The translations under genes and the position numbers were made by a program. Shown here piece by piece: positions 8,514 to 16,335 of a DNA stretch of 41,988 bases; position 1 is the first letter of the stretch; each line of letters starts with the position of its first letter. The stretch is from Bacteroidales bacterium UBA4621 (GTDB lineage: Bacteria > Bacteroidota > Bacteroidia > Bacteroidales > Paludibacteraceae): contig DGIN01000042.1 of NCBI GenBank assembly GCA_002387325.1, forward strand, positions 1 through 41,988, written 5' to 3'. The notes under the pieces are model-generated. The model saw only the letters and a program-made list of their open reading frames with translations, did no database searches and was not told where the DNA came from.

Positions 8514-8534
8514 TTAATTGTTAATTGTTAATTG
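8514..8534 (+). repeat. 7-bp tandem repeat (TTAATTG)3 at the DUF4271 start
   Basis: Three exact TTAATTG units at 8514, 8521 and 8528. The last one contains the TTG proposed as the start codon of the next gene. Similar arrays precede yidD and the gene at 14143. Confidence 0.85.
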
Positions 8535-9179
8535 TCTGTTGAACCGCACATATTGTCTCCTGTCTCCGCGCCGTGGGTGGCGTGGGTAATGCTGTTTCTG
8601 CTGGTCTGTGCCGTTCTCGCGGAGATGATGCAGCAAGGGGCTGTCGTACAAGCATTTGCAACAATGTTCTCCAAAGCGGAGCGATTATATGGAGAAGTGC
8701 AGCAAAACATCGTCGAAGAATTGATTATCAACATTTTTCGCATTGGCACATTGGCAATGGCATTGTATTTGTATGCCTACCGCACGGGCGAATTCCGTTT
8801 CACTACCTATCTGCTTATAGCCGCATTGGTCTTGGGCGTGGATATGCTGAAATTAGTACTCTCTGTGTGGATAAACTATACTTTCCGTATCAGCAAACGT
8901 TTCGCACAGATTTCCGCACACTACAACAACCTTTGGACGGTTATCTGTTGCGGAATCTATACAGCGGTCGTTGTGCTGCTAAACGTGGATAACCGCATGG
9001 CTGTCCAATGGACACTCTTTGGACTGACCGTTGCGGCTATTGTGCTGATTGCTATCAAATGGATACGTATTTTCTGTACAAACATACGTTCACTACTATA
9101 TATACTGTTGTACATTCTGACCCTCGAAGTCCTGCCTCTCTTGCTGATGATTGCCGGCACGGACTATATCGTTGATTAA
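8532..9179 (+). CDS. DUF4271 membrane protein
   Basis: A 215-residue membrane protein with about six hydrophobic segments (AWVMLFLLVCAVLAEMM near the start, then LLIAALVLGVDMLKLVL, and ending ILLYILTLEVLPLLLMI). It resembles DUF4271, a Bacteroidetes family usually encoded just before hemD, as here; hemD starts 13 bases after its stop. No function is established. The start is uncertain: TTG at 8532 lies inside a 7-bp repeat, and no ATG occurs before the first membrane segment. Confidence 0.75.
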   Translation: MSVEPHILSPVSAPWVAWVMLFLLVCAVLAEMMQQGAVVQAFATMFSKAERLYGEVQQNIVEELIINIFRIGTLAMALYLYAYRTGEFRFTTYLLIAALVLGVDMLKLVLSVWINYTFRISKRFAQISAHYNNLWTVICCGIYTAVVVLLNVDNRMAVQWTLFGLTVAAIVLIAIKWIRIFCTNIRSLLYILLYILTLEVLPLLLMIAGTDYIVD

Positions 9180-9192
9180 AAGACAAAACCAT

Positions 9193-9933
9193 ATGATACG
9201 AAAGATTCTTATTTCACAACCCCGTCCTGCCACTGAGCGCAACCCCTACACCGAGATGGAAGCGCAGTTCGGTGTACAATTCGATTTTCGTCAACTTATT
9301 CACGTGGAAGGACTCTGTGCCCGTGAGTTCCGCCAGCAGCACATCAACCCTCTGGATTATACCGCCGTCATACTCAATTCGCGACTCGGCATTGAGCATT
9401 ATTTCCGCCTCTGCGAAGAGATGCGTCTCAACGTGCCGGACACAATGCACTACTATTGTATCTCTGAGGCGGTAGGCAACTACCTGCAGAAGTTTATCCA
9501 ATACCGCAAACGGAAAGTCTTCTTCAGCGAGAACAACCGCTTCGAGGATCTGTTACCCGCTATGCACCGCCGACCGAATGAGAAATACCTGATGGTGCTT
9601 TCCGACATCCACAACCAGAACCAACTGGATATGTTCGCAAAAAACAATATAGAGGTGAAACCTGCCATCATGTACCGCACCGTCTCTACGCAATGGGGAA
9701 CCGACCCGTTTGATTACGACATGATCGCCCTTTTCACACCCGCCGGAGCAAAATCCATTCGGGAGAATTTCCCCGATTTCGAACAGGAAAACACGGTCAT
9801 TGCGGCTTTCGGGGCAAACACCGCACAAGCACTGGAAGAACTCGGAATGCACGCCGATATACGTGTCCCGTCCCCTGAATTCCAGTCGCTTACAGCCGCC
9901 ATCGAGGACTATCTGGAGAAACATAACGGCTAA
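9193..9933 (+). CDS. hemD: Uroporphyrinogen-III synthase
   Basis: A 246-residue protein of the HemD fold, which closes and inverts ring D of hydroxymethylbilane on the way to haem and corrinoids. The opening IRKILISQPRPATERNPY and the C-terminal FAAFGANTAQALEELGMH-like segment (here IAAFGANTAQALEELG) match the family; sequence is otherwise divergent, as usual for HemD. The start is the ATG at 9193, in the typical place before KILISQP. It lies between the DUF4271 gene and rnpA, an arrangement common in Bacteroidales. No other haem genes are in the window. Confidence 0.9.
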   Translation: MIRKILISQPRPATERNPYTEMEAQFGVQFDFRQLIHVEGLCAREFRQQHINPLDYTAVILNSRLGIEHYFRLCEEMRLNVPDTMHYYCISEAVGNYLQKFIQYRKRKVFFSENNRFEDLLPAMHRRPNEKYLMVLSDIHNQNQLDMFAKNNIEVKPAIMYRTVSTQWGTDPFDYDMIALFTPAGAKSIRENFPDFEQENTVIAAFGANTAQALEELGMHADIRVPSPEFQSLTAAIEDYLEKHNG

Positions 9934-9971
9934 GGAACAGATACCCTGCTATAATTAACGTTCTCCTAAAA

Positions 9972-10349
9972 ATGAAGAGAGACTTTCCAAAGAACGAAAA
10001 ACTATGCGGGCAGTTGCGCATCAAGCAGTTGTATGCCGAGGGCAAACGATTTGTCGTTTGGCCATTGCGCATTACCTGTCTGCCATCTGCCGACGACACC
10101 ACCGAGGTTCTTGTCTGGGCACCCAAGTCTCTGTTCAAACACGCCGTGGAACGCAACCGGCTGCGACGACAAATGCGCGAAGCCTACCGCTTGCAGAAAC
10201 ATCTGCTGGGCAACCGCCACTACCAAATAGCCGTCAACTATATGGACAGCCGGAAACAAGACTATGCCATCATCCAAAAAGCCATGCGAAAAGCCCTCAA
10301 AAAACTCGGCACACCGGAAGAAATTCCGACCCCCGAAGAGCAAAAATAA
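9972..10349 (+). CDS. rnpA: Ribonuclease P protein component
   Basis: A 125-residue basic protein that assists the RNase P RNA in trimming tRNA 5' leaders. The signature RNRLRRQMREAYR occupies residues 61-73. The N-terminal FPKNEKLCGQLRIKQLYAEGKRF matches the central-cleft region. It is 38 bases after hemD and 34 bases before yidD. In many bacteria rnpA follows rpmH near the origin; here that neighbour is missing and only the rnpA-yidD pairing is kept. Confidence 0.96.
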   Translation: MKRDFPKNEKLCGQLRIKQLYAEGKRFVVWPLRITCLPSADDTTEVLVWAPKSLFKHAVERNRLRRQMREAYRLQKHLLGNRHYQIAVNYMDSRKQDYAIIQKAMRKALKKLGTPEEIPTPEEQK

Positions 10350-10358
10350 CTCTGCATA

Positions 10359-10386
10359 TTAATTGCTAATTATTAATTGTTAGTTG
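10359..10386 (+). repeat. 7-bp tandem repeat at the yidD start
   Basis: TTAATTG, CTAATTA, TTAATTG and TTAGTTG at 10359, 10366, 10373 and 10380. It is preceded by TCTGCATA, very like the TCTGCATG before the array at 14110. The last unit holds the possible TTG start of yidD. Confidence 0.8.
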
Positions 10387-10611
10387 AACGTGAAGCGTTT
10401 CCTGCGTAAGATATTCCTGCTGCCGGTCTATTTCTACCGCTATTGCATCTCGCCGCTTACACCCCCATCGTGCCGCTATACGCCTACATGCAGCCAATAT
10501 ATGGTGGAAGCGGTCATGAAATACGGTATCTTCAAAGGCACATGGCTCGGCATCAAACGGATCCTGCGTTGCAACCCGTGGGGCGGCTCCGGCTACGACC
10601 CCGTGCCATAG
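10384..10611 (+). CDS. yidD: Membrane protein insertion efficiency factor YidD
   Basis: A 75-residue protein (73 if the GTG at 10390 is used) with an amphipathic N-terminal helix (KRFLRKIFLLPVYFYRYCI) and the family core SPLTPPSCRYTPTCSQY, then RILRCNPWGGSGYDPVP. YidD works near YidC at the inner membrane and improves membrane protein insertion. It follows rnpA directly, the usual arrangement, but yidC is not next to it. No ATG is available; TTG at 10384 and GTG at 10390 are both plausible, and GTG gives the more usual family N-terminus. Confidence 0.95.
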   Translation: MNVKRFLRKIFLLPVYFYRYCISPLTPPSCRYTPTCSQYMVEAVMKYGIFKGTWLGIKRILRCNPWGGSGYDPVP

Positions 10612-10621
10612 CACAGCACTG

Positions 10622-10686
10622 TAAACTTATTAACTCTCCAACTTTTTCAACTACTTATCAACTTCTAAACTTCTCAACTCTTAAAC
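10622..10686 (+). repeat. G-free 8-bp repeat leader before trmD
   Basis: From 10622 to 10686 the plus strand has no G except at neither edge. It consists of degenerate 8-bp units of the form CTNNNNAA (for example CTTCTAAA at 10662, CTTCTCAA at 10670, CTCTTAAA at 10678). Such a leader cannot fold strongly and may keep the trmD start open. Confidence 0.6.
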
Positions 10687-10692
10687 GAAAAT

Positions 10693-11373
10693 ATGCGTAT
10701 CGATATCATATCCGCTTGCCCCGAGTTGTTGGAGTCCCCGCTCAACCACTCTATCATACAGCGTGCCAAAAACAAAGGTTTGGCGGAAATATACGTACAC
10801 AACCTGCGAGACTACACACTTGACAAGCACCGTAAAATCGATGACTATGCCTTCGGTTTCGGCGCAGGTATGGTGCTGCAGATCGAGCCGATTGACCGTA
10901 TCATCACCAAACTGACCTCCGAACGCCGCTACGACGAGATTATCTTCACCGCCCCCGACGGGGAACGCTTTACACAACAGGAAGCAAACAAACTCTCTCT
11001 GAAAGAAAATATCATCATTCTCTGCGGACACTATAAGGGCGTTGACCAGCGCGTGCGGGACCACCTCATTACCAGAGAATATACTATCGGCGATTTCGTA
11101 CTGACGGGGGGCGAGATGCCTGCCGCCATTATGACCGATGCCATTGTGCGTCTCCTGCCGGGTGCACTCGGCGATGTCGAGAGTGCACTCAACGACTCTT
11201 TCCAGGACGGTCTGCTCGAACCCGGGGTATATACCCGACCTGCGGAATACAAAGGATGGCGCGTACCCGACATCCTCCTCTCCGGCAACCAGGCAAAAAT
11301 AGAGGACTGGCTCTACGAAGAAGCCATCCGCCATACCCGCCAACGCCGCCCCGACCTCTTGGGGGAAGAATAA
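10693..11373 (+). CDS. trmD: tRNA (guanine-37-N1)-methyltransferase
   Basis: A 226-residue SPOUT methyltransferase that makes m1G37 next to the anticodon and so prevents frameshifting. The trefoil-knot S-adenosylmethionine site is clear: ILCGHYKGVDQRV, IGDFVLTGGEMPAA and LPGALGDVESA. The catalytic-loop aspartate is in NDSFQDGLLEPGVYTRP, followed by PDILLSGNQAKIEDW. The usual glycine-rich loop reads DDYAFGFGAGMVL, with one Phe where two or three small residues are common. The ATG at 10693 is the only sensible start. It is the last gene of the run that began at 7186; 943 gene-free bases follow. Confidence 0.97.
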   Translation: MRIDIISACPELLESPLNHSIIQRAKNKGLAEIYVHNLRDYTLDKHRKIDDYAFGFGAGMVLQIEPIDRIITKLTSERRYDEIIFTAPDGERFTQQEANKLSLKENIIILCGHYKGVDQRVRDHLITREYTIGDFVLTGGEMPAAIMTDAIVRLLPGALGDVESALNDSFQDGLLEPGVYTRPAEYKGWRVPDILLSGNQAKIEDWLYEEAIRHTRQRRPDLLGEE

Positions 11374-11530
11374 AGGCTGAATAACTGCTCCAACGAAACC
11401 CACACTACGCAACCTGTATGTTGTACGAAGAGAGATTTTTTTAGATAAATACAAGAGACTTCGCAAAACGCAAAAAAACACTACAAAATACGAGAGGCAT
11501 CATATAAAGCATAAGAAACATCGTAAAAAG

Positions 11531-11698
11531 AGACTGTCTGACAAGTTCAGATGGTCTCTTGTTGTATATTTAATGGTGGGGAACGTGAATTTAATGGTAG
11601 GGGAGGTGAATTTAATGGTGGGGGACGGCGCAACTCGCATCGTCAAAAACCTCCTTCCCCTGAAAAAAAGGCATTCCATATGACTTGTCAGACAGTCT
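11531..11698. repeat. Inverted-repeat-bounded element with internal 21-bp repeats
   Basis: A perfect 16-base inverted repeat, AGACTGTCTGACAAGT at 11531-11546 and its complement at 11683-11698, bounds a 168-base segment. The left end also forms a local hairpin with AGATGGTCTCT (11550-11560). Inside are three 21-bp tandem units starting TTAATGGT at 11570, 11591 and 11612. No coding sequence is evident. It has the form of a tiny MITE-like element, but no target duplication could be seen. Confidence 0.65.
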
Positions 11699-11703
11699 TC
11701 TTG

Positions 11704-11792
11704 TTCTCTGTCCTTCGTTCTCTGTCCTTCGTTCTTTGTCCATTGTCCTATCCTTGTGCTATCCTTGTGCTATCAGGTCTATGTGATTTGTA
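11704..11792 (+). repeat. 14-bp and 11-bp tandem arrays
   Basis: Three 14-bp units (TTCTCTGTCCTTCG and variants at 11704, 11718, 11732) are followed by 11-bp units: TATCCTTGTGC at 11749 and 11760, TATCAGGTCTA at 11771, TGTGATTTGTA at 11782. The 11-bp units recur in the same order at 25191. Confidence 0.8.
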
Positions 11793-11933
11793 CGAACTAT
11801 CCTGTTTCCGGATGTAAAAGTGTGGGGACGGAACATACGAAACGGCCTCTTACGGCTATGTGATTATCGGTCTTGTTCCACACTTTGATGTTAAATCTTT
11901 TGCAAAGATACAAACGATTATTTGAATGTACAA

Positions 11934-12074
11934 TGTGATTAGGCTGTTTTTACTTGTATTTCAAGCAGTTATGTACAGACCTGTTTCTACTCTTGCTTAA
12001 TAACTGGCTAACTGTCTCACAAACAGCGAATTACAACAAAAGAGACTACCCTGTTTTACTTGTCTGGCAGTCTC
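11934..12074 (+). repeat. 141-bp dispersed repeat, copy 1
   Basis: Begins TGTGATTAGGC and aligns without length change to 25246-25386. The first 40 bases are nearly identical and the rest is more diverged. It ends in a weaker hairpin (12042-12074, GAGACT/AGTCTC outer stem), whose right arm resembles the inverted repeat at 11683. The remaining gene-free bases of 11374-12317 show nothing else beyond the promoter at 12179. Confidence 0.7.
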
Positions 12075-12178
12075 AGCGGATGTTCAGTATAGCAAATGGA
12101 ATACCCTATCACTATCAAGTATTCAGATACCGTTTTTTGCCGTTTTTTGAGGAGGTAATCGAAAAAATGGACAACAAT

Positions 12179-12210
12179 GTTGCAAGTATGGAAAAAGTTT
12201 TGTAATTTTG
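12179..12210 (+). promoter_or_regulatory. Promoter of the TPR lipoprotein gene
   Basis: TAATTTTG at 12203-12210 is a full -7 box. GTTG at 12179-12182, 20 bases earlier, is a partial -33 box. The leader is about 100 bases. Confidence 0.65.
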
Positions 12211-12317
12211 CAGCGCAAAACATAGAGCGTTATTGAGTCTCTTTTCCCTAATAAACAAAAGATAACCCAATCGCCTATAAAAACACAAGATAGTTAAACA
12301 AATACAAATTTATACGT

Positions 12318-14000
12318 ATGAAAAAAAGTTTATTTTTGTCTATCATTGCCGTAGCAATGTTGGCGTCTTGCAGCAAGACTCTGCCACAACCGGAAGAGAT
12401 TACTGTTAATCCCAACCCGCTGACTGTGGTTGGAGACAAAGTGAATGCGGACATTACAGGTACTTTCCCTGCAAAAAAATTCGCTAAAAAAGGTGTTCTG
12501 ACCGTTACTCCCGTGCTGAAATATGCAGGACAGGAGTCTGTAGGTGAAAGCGTTACCTACGTAGGTGAGAAAGTAAAAGAGAACGGCAAAGTCGTTAACA
12601 AAAAGAATGGCGGCACCTATAGCCAGTCTTGCAGTTTCGACTATGTTCCCGCTATGGATAAATCCGAACTCTATCTGCGCTTTACTGCCAAAATAGGCAA
12701 GAAAGAGATTGAAATCCCCGACCTGAAAGTGGCTGACGGTTTGCTGGCTACTGCCAAGTTGGCTAAAGCAAGCGACAACAAAACGGCTATCACTCCCGAC
12801 AAGTTCCAACGAATTATCCAGGAAATGCAGGAAGCGGACATCAAATTCCTTATCCAACAGTCCAACCTTCGCAACTCGGAAACCGGCAGCCAGGAGATGA
12901 AAGACTTGCGTGCCGCTATCAAAGAAGCCGACAGCAACGAGAAAAAAGCCATCAATAAACTGGAGGTGAGCGGTTATGCCAGCCCGGAAGGTGGTCTCGA
13001 CCTCAATACCAAACTGGCTACCGACCGTCAGAAAAATGCACAGAAGTTCCTGCAGAAACAACTCAAGAAAGATAAGGTGAAAACCGACATCGCTTCCGAA
13101 ATCACAGCAGAGGACTGGGCTGGCTTCCAAACCGCTATGGAGAACAGCAATATGCAAGACAAAGACCTTGTTCTGCGTGTACTCAGTATGTATAGCGACC
13201 CCGAAGAGCGTGAAGCACAAATCAAAAACCTGAGCAGTGTGTACAAAACCATCGCTGAAGAGATTTTGCCGGAGTTGCGTCGCAGCCGCTTGATTTTGAC
13301 CACCGACCTGATTGGCAAATCTGACGACGAAATCAAAGAACTGGCAAAGAACAATCCTGCACAACTGAATGTGGAAGAGTTGCTCTATGCGGCTACACTC
13401 ACTAACGACAAAGCAGAGAAAATCGCTATCTACCAGAAAGCGGCTTCGCAGTTCGGAGACTATCGCGCATACAACAATATGGGTATGATTTACTTTGAGC
13501 AGGGCAATATCGCTGAGGCTCGCCGCGCTTACGGCAAAGCATTGGAAATCGTTCCTAACAATGCGGATGTCAACTACAACGCTGCATTGGCTGCTATGGC
13601 TGACAACGACTTGAAAAAAGCAGAAGAGTATCTCGGCAAGGCTGCAGGCACACAAGGCAACTTGGCGGCTGCTATGGGTACGTTCTATACAATGAAAGGC
13701 GACTATAAGGCTGCTAAATCGGCTTACGGCAATGCCGCTACCAACAACGCTGCTGTTCAGCAAATCCTTAACGAGGACTATGCGGCTGCCAGACAGACAT
13801 TGGCCAACGTAAAAGAGCCTAACGCAACAACGGCTTACCTGACCGCTGTCGTCGCTGCTCGCACAAACGACCGAGAGGCTGTGTACAGCAATATGAAAGT
13901 GGCTGTAGCCAAAGACGCTTCCCTCAAGGCGAAAGCACAGAAAGATATTGAGTTTGCCAAGTATGCAGAAGATGCTGCATTCCAGGCAATCATAAAGTAA
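12318..14000 (+). CDS. TPR-repeat lipoprotein with an OmpA-like motif
   Basis: 560 residues with a lipoprotein signal peptide (lipobox LASC, Cys18). Residues about 25-160 are a beta-rich region of unknown family. Around 218-226 the stretch SGYASPEGG resembles the peptidoglycan-binding region of OmpA-like domains in Bacteroidetes, followed by LNTKLATDRQKNAQKFL. Residues about 375-520 hold tetratricopeptide repeats (AYNNMGMIYFEQGNIAEARRAYGKALEIVPNN split across two helices, then two or three more). It is Lys/Ala-rich with strong codon bias, has its own promoter and a strong terminator, so it is probably abundant. A role as an outer-membrane scaffold touching the cell wall is inference. Confidence 0.8.
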   Translation: MKKSLFLSIIAVAMLASCSKTLPQPEEITVNPNPLTVVGDKVNADITGTFPAKKFAKKGVLTVTPVLKYAGQESVGESVTYVGEKVKENGKVVNKKNGGTYSQSCSFDYVPAMDKSELYLRFTAKIGKKEIEIPDLKVADGLLATAKLAKASDNKTAITPDKFQRIIQEMQEADIKFLIQQSNLRNSETGSQEMKDLRAAIKEADSNEKKAINKLEVSGYASPEGGLDLNTKLATDRQKNAQKFLQKQLKKDKVKTDIASEITAEDWAGFQTAMENSNMQDKDLVLRVLSMYSDPEEREAQIKNLSSVYKTIAEEILPELRRSRLILTTDLIGKSDDEIKELAKNNPAQLNVEELLYAATLTNDKAEKIAIYQKAASQFGDYRAYNNMGMIYFEQGNIAEARRAYGKALEIVPNNADVNYNAALAAMADNDLKKAEEYLGKAAGTQGNLAAAMGTFYTMKGDYKAAKSAYGNAATNNAAVQQILNEDYAAARQTLANVKEPNATTAYLTAVVAARTNDREAVYSNMKVAVAKDASLKAKAQKDIEFAKYAEDAAFQAIIK

Positions 14001-14012
14001 TTTCGCTCTCAT

Positions 14013-14057
14013 AAAAGGGTTTGCTCGGACGCATAGCCGGGCAAACCCTTTTTTGTT
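14013..14057 (+). terminator. Terminator of the TPR lipoprotein gene
   Basis: A 16-bp stem (14013-14028 with 14037-14052, one G-U) with an 8-base loop and a T-rich tail. It lies 12 bases after the stop codon. Confidence 0.9.
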
Positions 14058-14109
14058 TTGTTGCTTAAGATCTTCTGAACATTAAGCACTTGGAAGACGG
14101 CTCTGCATG

Positions 14110-14137
14110 TTAATCGTTAATTTTTAATTGTTACTTG
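14110..14137 (+). repeat. 7-bp tandem repeat before the gene at 14143
   Basis: TTAATCG, TTAATTT, TTAATTG and TTACTTG at 14110, 14117, 14124 and 14131, followed by AAACA and the ATG. Preceded by CTCTGCATG as at the yidD array. Confidence 0.8.
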
Positions 14138-14142
14138 AAACA

Positions 14143-14376
14143 ATGTCCGTTCTTTTTCCTAAGGTACCTAAACCCCGTGAATGGGATTATCGTCCTATCT
14201 ATTATGATAAGGATAAAGAGGAACGCAAAGAGCGTCGTGAACGACTCCATCGCGGCTCTTTTCGTGAAGAACACGAAAAGAATATGACACAACTACGCCA
14301 ACGCAAAAAATCAAAACTGGCGTTTTGGATTGCCTTGTTGGCAATGTTGATTTTTTGTTTTTACTACCTGCTATAA
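14143..14376 (+). CDS. Small C-terminally anchored protein, unknown function
   Basis: 77 residues. A tyrosine- and proline-rich start (FPKVPKPREWDYRPIYYDK) is followed by a highly charged helix (about residues 25-57, KEERKERRERLHRG and EEHEKNMTQLRQRKK) and a C-terminal hydrophobic segment (AFWIALLAMLIFCFYYLL). This fits a tail-anchored inner-membrane protein with a cytoplasmic charged domain. It lies 75 bases before mutL on the same strand; similar small proteins upstream of mutL occur in other Bacteroidales as far as I recall, but no function is known. The start is the ATG at 14143, after a 7-bp repeat array. Confidence 0.75.
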   Translation: MSVLFPKVPKPREWDYRPIYYDKDKEERKERRERLHRGSFREEHEKNMTQLRQRKKSKLAFWIALLAMLIFCFYYLL

Positions 14377-14451
14377 GCAAGGATTGTTTCTTGAGGGGTG
14401 TAACGAATTGCTGTTTGCATCATATTTTAGCAGCCACTTCTGTATTCTGCT

Positions 14452-16269
14452 ATGGATATCATTCATCTTTTACCGGATAGCGTTGCCAACCAGATAGCGG
14501 CAGGCGAGGTGATACAACGCCCCGCCTCGTGTTTGAAAGAACTGGTCGAGAACAGTTTGGATGCGGGAGCAACTCACATCCAAGTGATTGTGCGTGATGC
14601 CGGACGGACACTCTTACAGGTGGTGGATGATGGGAGCGGTATGAGCGAGACCGATGCCCGTATGGCATTTGAACGACACGCTACTTCCAAAATACAAAAT
14701 GCCTCAGATCTGTTCTCCCTTCATACAATGGGTTTCAGGGGCGAAGCACTGGCAAGTATCTGTGCCGTGGCACAAATCGAACTGCTGACACGCCGTGCGC
14801 AGGACGAGATGGGAACACGCCTTGAGATTGCAGGGTCGGAAGTGCTGTCGCAAGAACCGTGCCTATGTCCGGTCGGGACAAACTTCAAGGTGAAGAACCT
14901 CTTTTATAATGTCCCCGTACGGCGGAAATTTCTCAAAACAGATCAGACTGAATTACGCAATCTGCTGACGGATTTCTATCGCATAGTATTGGTATATCCC
15001 AAAGTACAGTTCACGTTTGTAAACAATGATGAGGTGATGTTCGAACTGCCGGCGGGTACCGAGAAACAGCGCATAGAAGCAATCTTCGGAAAAGGAACAG
15101 GCAAAAACTACACATCGGGATTGGTGGATATTAAAACCGACACCGACCTTGTCTCTATTCGCGGTTTTGTCAGCAAACCCGAGTCGGCAGGAAAAAATGC
15201 ACAACAGTATTTCTTTGTCAACGGACGCTATATGCGTCATCCTTATTTTCAAAAGGCGGTGCAAACGGCTTACTCGGGTATGCTCCCCGGCGAGTACCAG
15301 CCCTCGTTCTTTATCTATTTCGATATTGCACCCGAAGCGATAGATGTCAATATCCACCCGACGAAAACCGAGATTAAGTTTGCCGACGAGCAAACAATTT
15401 TCCAGATACTGCTTGCCTCCGTGCGTGAGGCATTGGGCAAGTTTACCTTGGCACCGACGATTGATTTCAACAGAGACGGTGAGATTGATATGCCCGTACC
15501 GACAGATAATGTACATACTGCTGCGGCACCAAAGGTGATGTTCGACCCGGCCTACAACCCGTTCAAAACACGCAGCGGGTTCGTCTCTTCCGTAAAACCG
15601 GCGGCAATGGGTTGGGAAAAACTGTTTCCGACACAACAGGCTGCCTCTGTGCAGAATTGGGAACAGACAACAGCAACAGACCCGCTTCCGATTTTCGATA
15701 TAGACCTCGCAGCACTTGCACCGTGGCAATATGCAGATAAGTATATACTGCTGTCCGCTCCGCAAGGACTGCTGTTTATCAACCAGTATCGTGCGCATGT
15801 GTGCGTACTGTATAATCAATATGTAGCCGAGTTGCGAAGTGCCAAAGCCCCAATGCAGCAGTTGCTGTTCCCTGAAATACTGGAACTGACCTCCGATGAT
15901 ATGTTGCTTATCGCACCTGTCTTGGACGACCTGCGGGCGATAGGTTTCGATATGGAACAGTTTGGCAAAACCTCGTACAGCATCAATGGTGTGCCTGCTC
16001 AACTCGGTCAGCAGAATGCACTGCCTATCTTGCAACATATCCTGCAGGTGGTGCGCGAAACCGGCACCGGCGTACGAGATGAATGGCAGCATAAGATAGC
16101 CCTCTCTTTGGCAAACGATACGGCTATTCCGTATGGCAAAACACTCACGGTAGAGGAGATGCGAGACCTGCTGGCACACCTCTTCGCTCTCTCTTCATAC
16201 AAGCATACGCCCGATGGCAAACGGGTGATTGCCGTGCTGACCGACGAGGAAATAAACAAATGGTTTTGA
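14452..16269 (+). CDS. mutL: DNA mismatch repair protein MutL
   Basis: A 605-residue MutL. The N-terminal GHKL ATPase has all motifs: LVENSLDAGA (31-40), DDGSGM (59-64), ATSKI and GFRGEALASI (94-103), then the MutL domain with NGRYMRHPYF and VNIHPTKTEIKF. Residues about 340-420 are a variable linker and the rest is the dimerisation domain with QQLLFPE. The metal-binding endonuclease motif (DQHAxxER type) reads NQYRAHVCVLYN at 444, and the later CPHGRP position reads HTPDGKRV, so the protein should lack nicking activity. It couples MutS to downstream excision. It lies between the small anchored protein and a nucleotidase gene. Confidence 0.96.
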   Translation: MDIIHLLPDSVANQIAAGEVIQRPASCLKELVENSLDAGATHIQVIVRDAGRTLLQVVDDGSGMSETDARMAFERHATSKIQNASDLFSLHTMGFRGEALASICAVAQIELLTRRAQDEMGTRLEIAGSEVLSQEPCLCPVGTNFKVKNLFYNVPVRRKFLKTDQTELRNLLTDFYRIVLVYPKVQFTFVNNDEVMFELPAGTEKQRIEAIFGKGTGKNYTSGLVDIKTDTDLVSIRGFVSKPESAGKNAQQYFFVNGRYMRHPYFQKAVQTAYSGMLPGEYQPSFFIYFDIAPEAIDVNIHPTKTEIKFADEQTIFQILLASVREALGKFTLAPTIDFNRDGEIDMPVPTDNVHTAAAPKVMFDPAYNPFKTRSGFVSSVKPAAMGWEKLFPTQQAASVQNWEQTTATDPLPIFDIDLAALAPWQYADKYILLSAPQGLLFINQYRAHVCVLYNQYVAELRSAKAPMQQLLFPEILELTSDDMLLIAPVLDDLRAIGFDMEQFGKTSYSINGVPAQLGQQNALPILQHILQVVRETGTGVRDEWQHKIALSLANDTAIPYGKTLTVEEMRDLLAHLFALSSYKHTPDGKRVIAVLTDEEINKWF

Positions 16270-16335
16270 AAGTTTTCTGTGCCATCGCGGACAAGAGATA
16301 TAAAATAAATTATTACCGGAATTACTACCTGTTTT

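Noticed and set aside
11954..12205. 83-codon open frame before the TPR lipoprotein gene
   Set aside because: It spans the 141-bp repeat and runs into the promoter at 12179-12210, with no family resemblance.
12330..14012. Long open frame of 560 codons on the minus strand, opposite the TPR lipoprotein gene
   Set aside because: It mirrors the codon structure of the lipoprotein gene, has a Cys/Phe/Val-rich product with no domain, and the plus-strand gene has a promoter, signal peptide and terminator.
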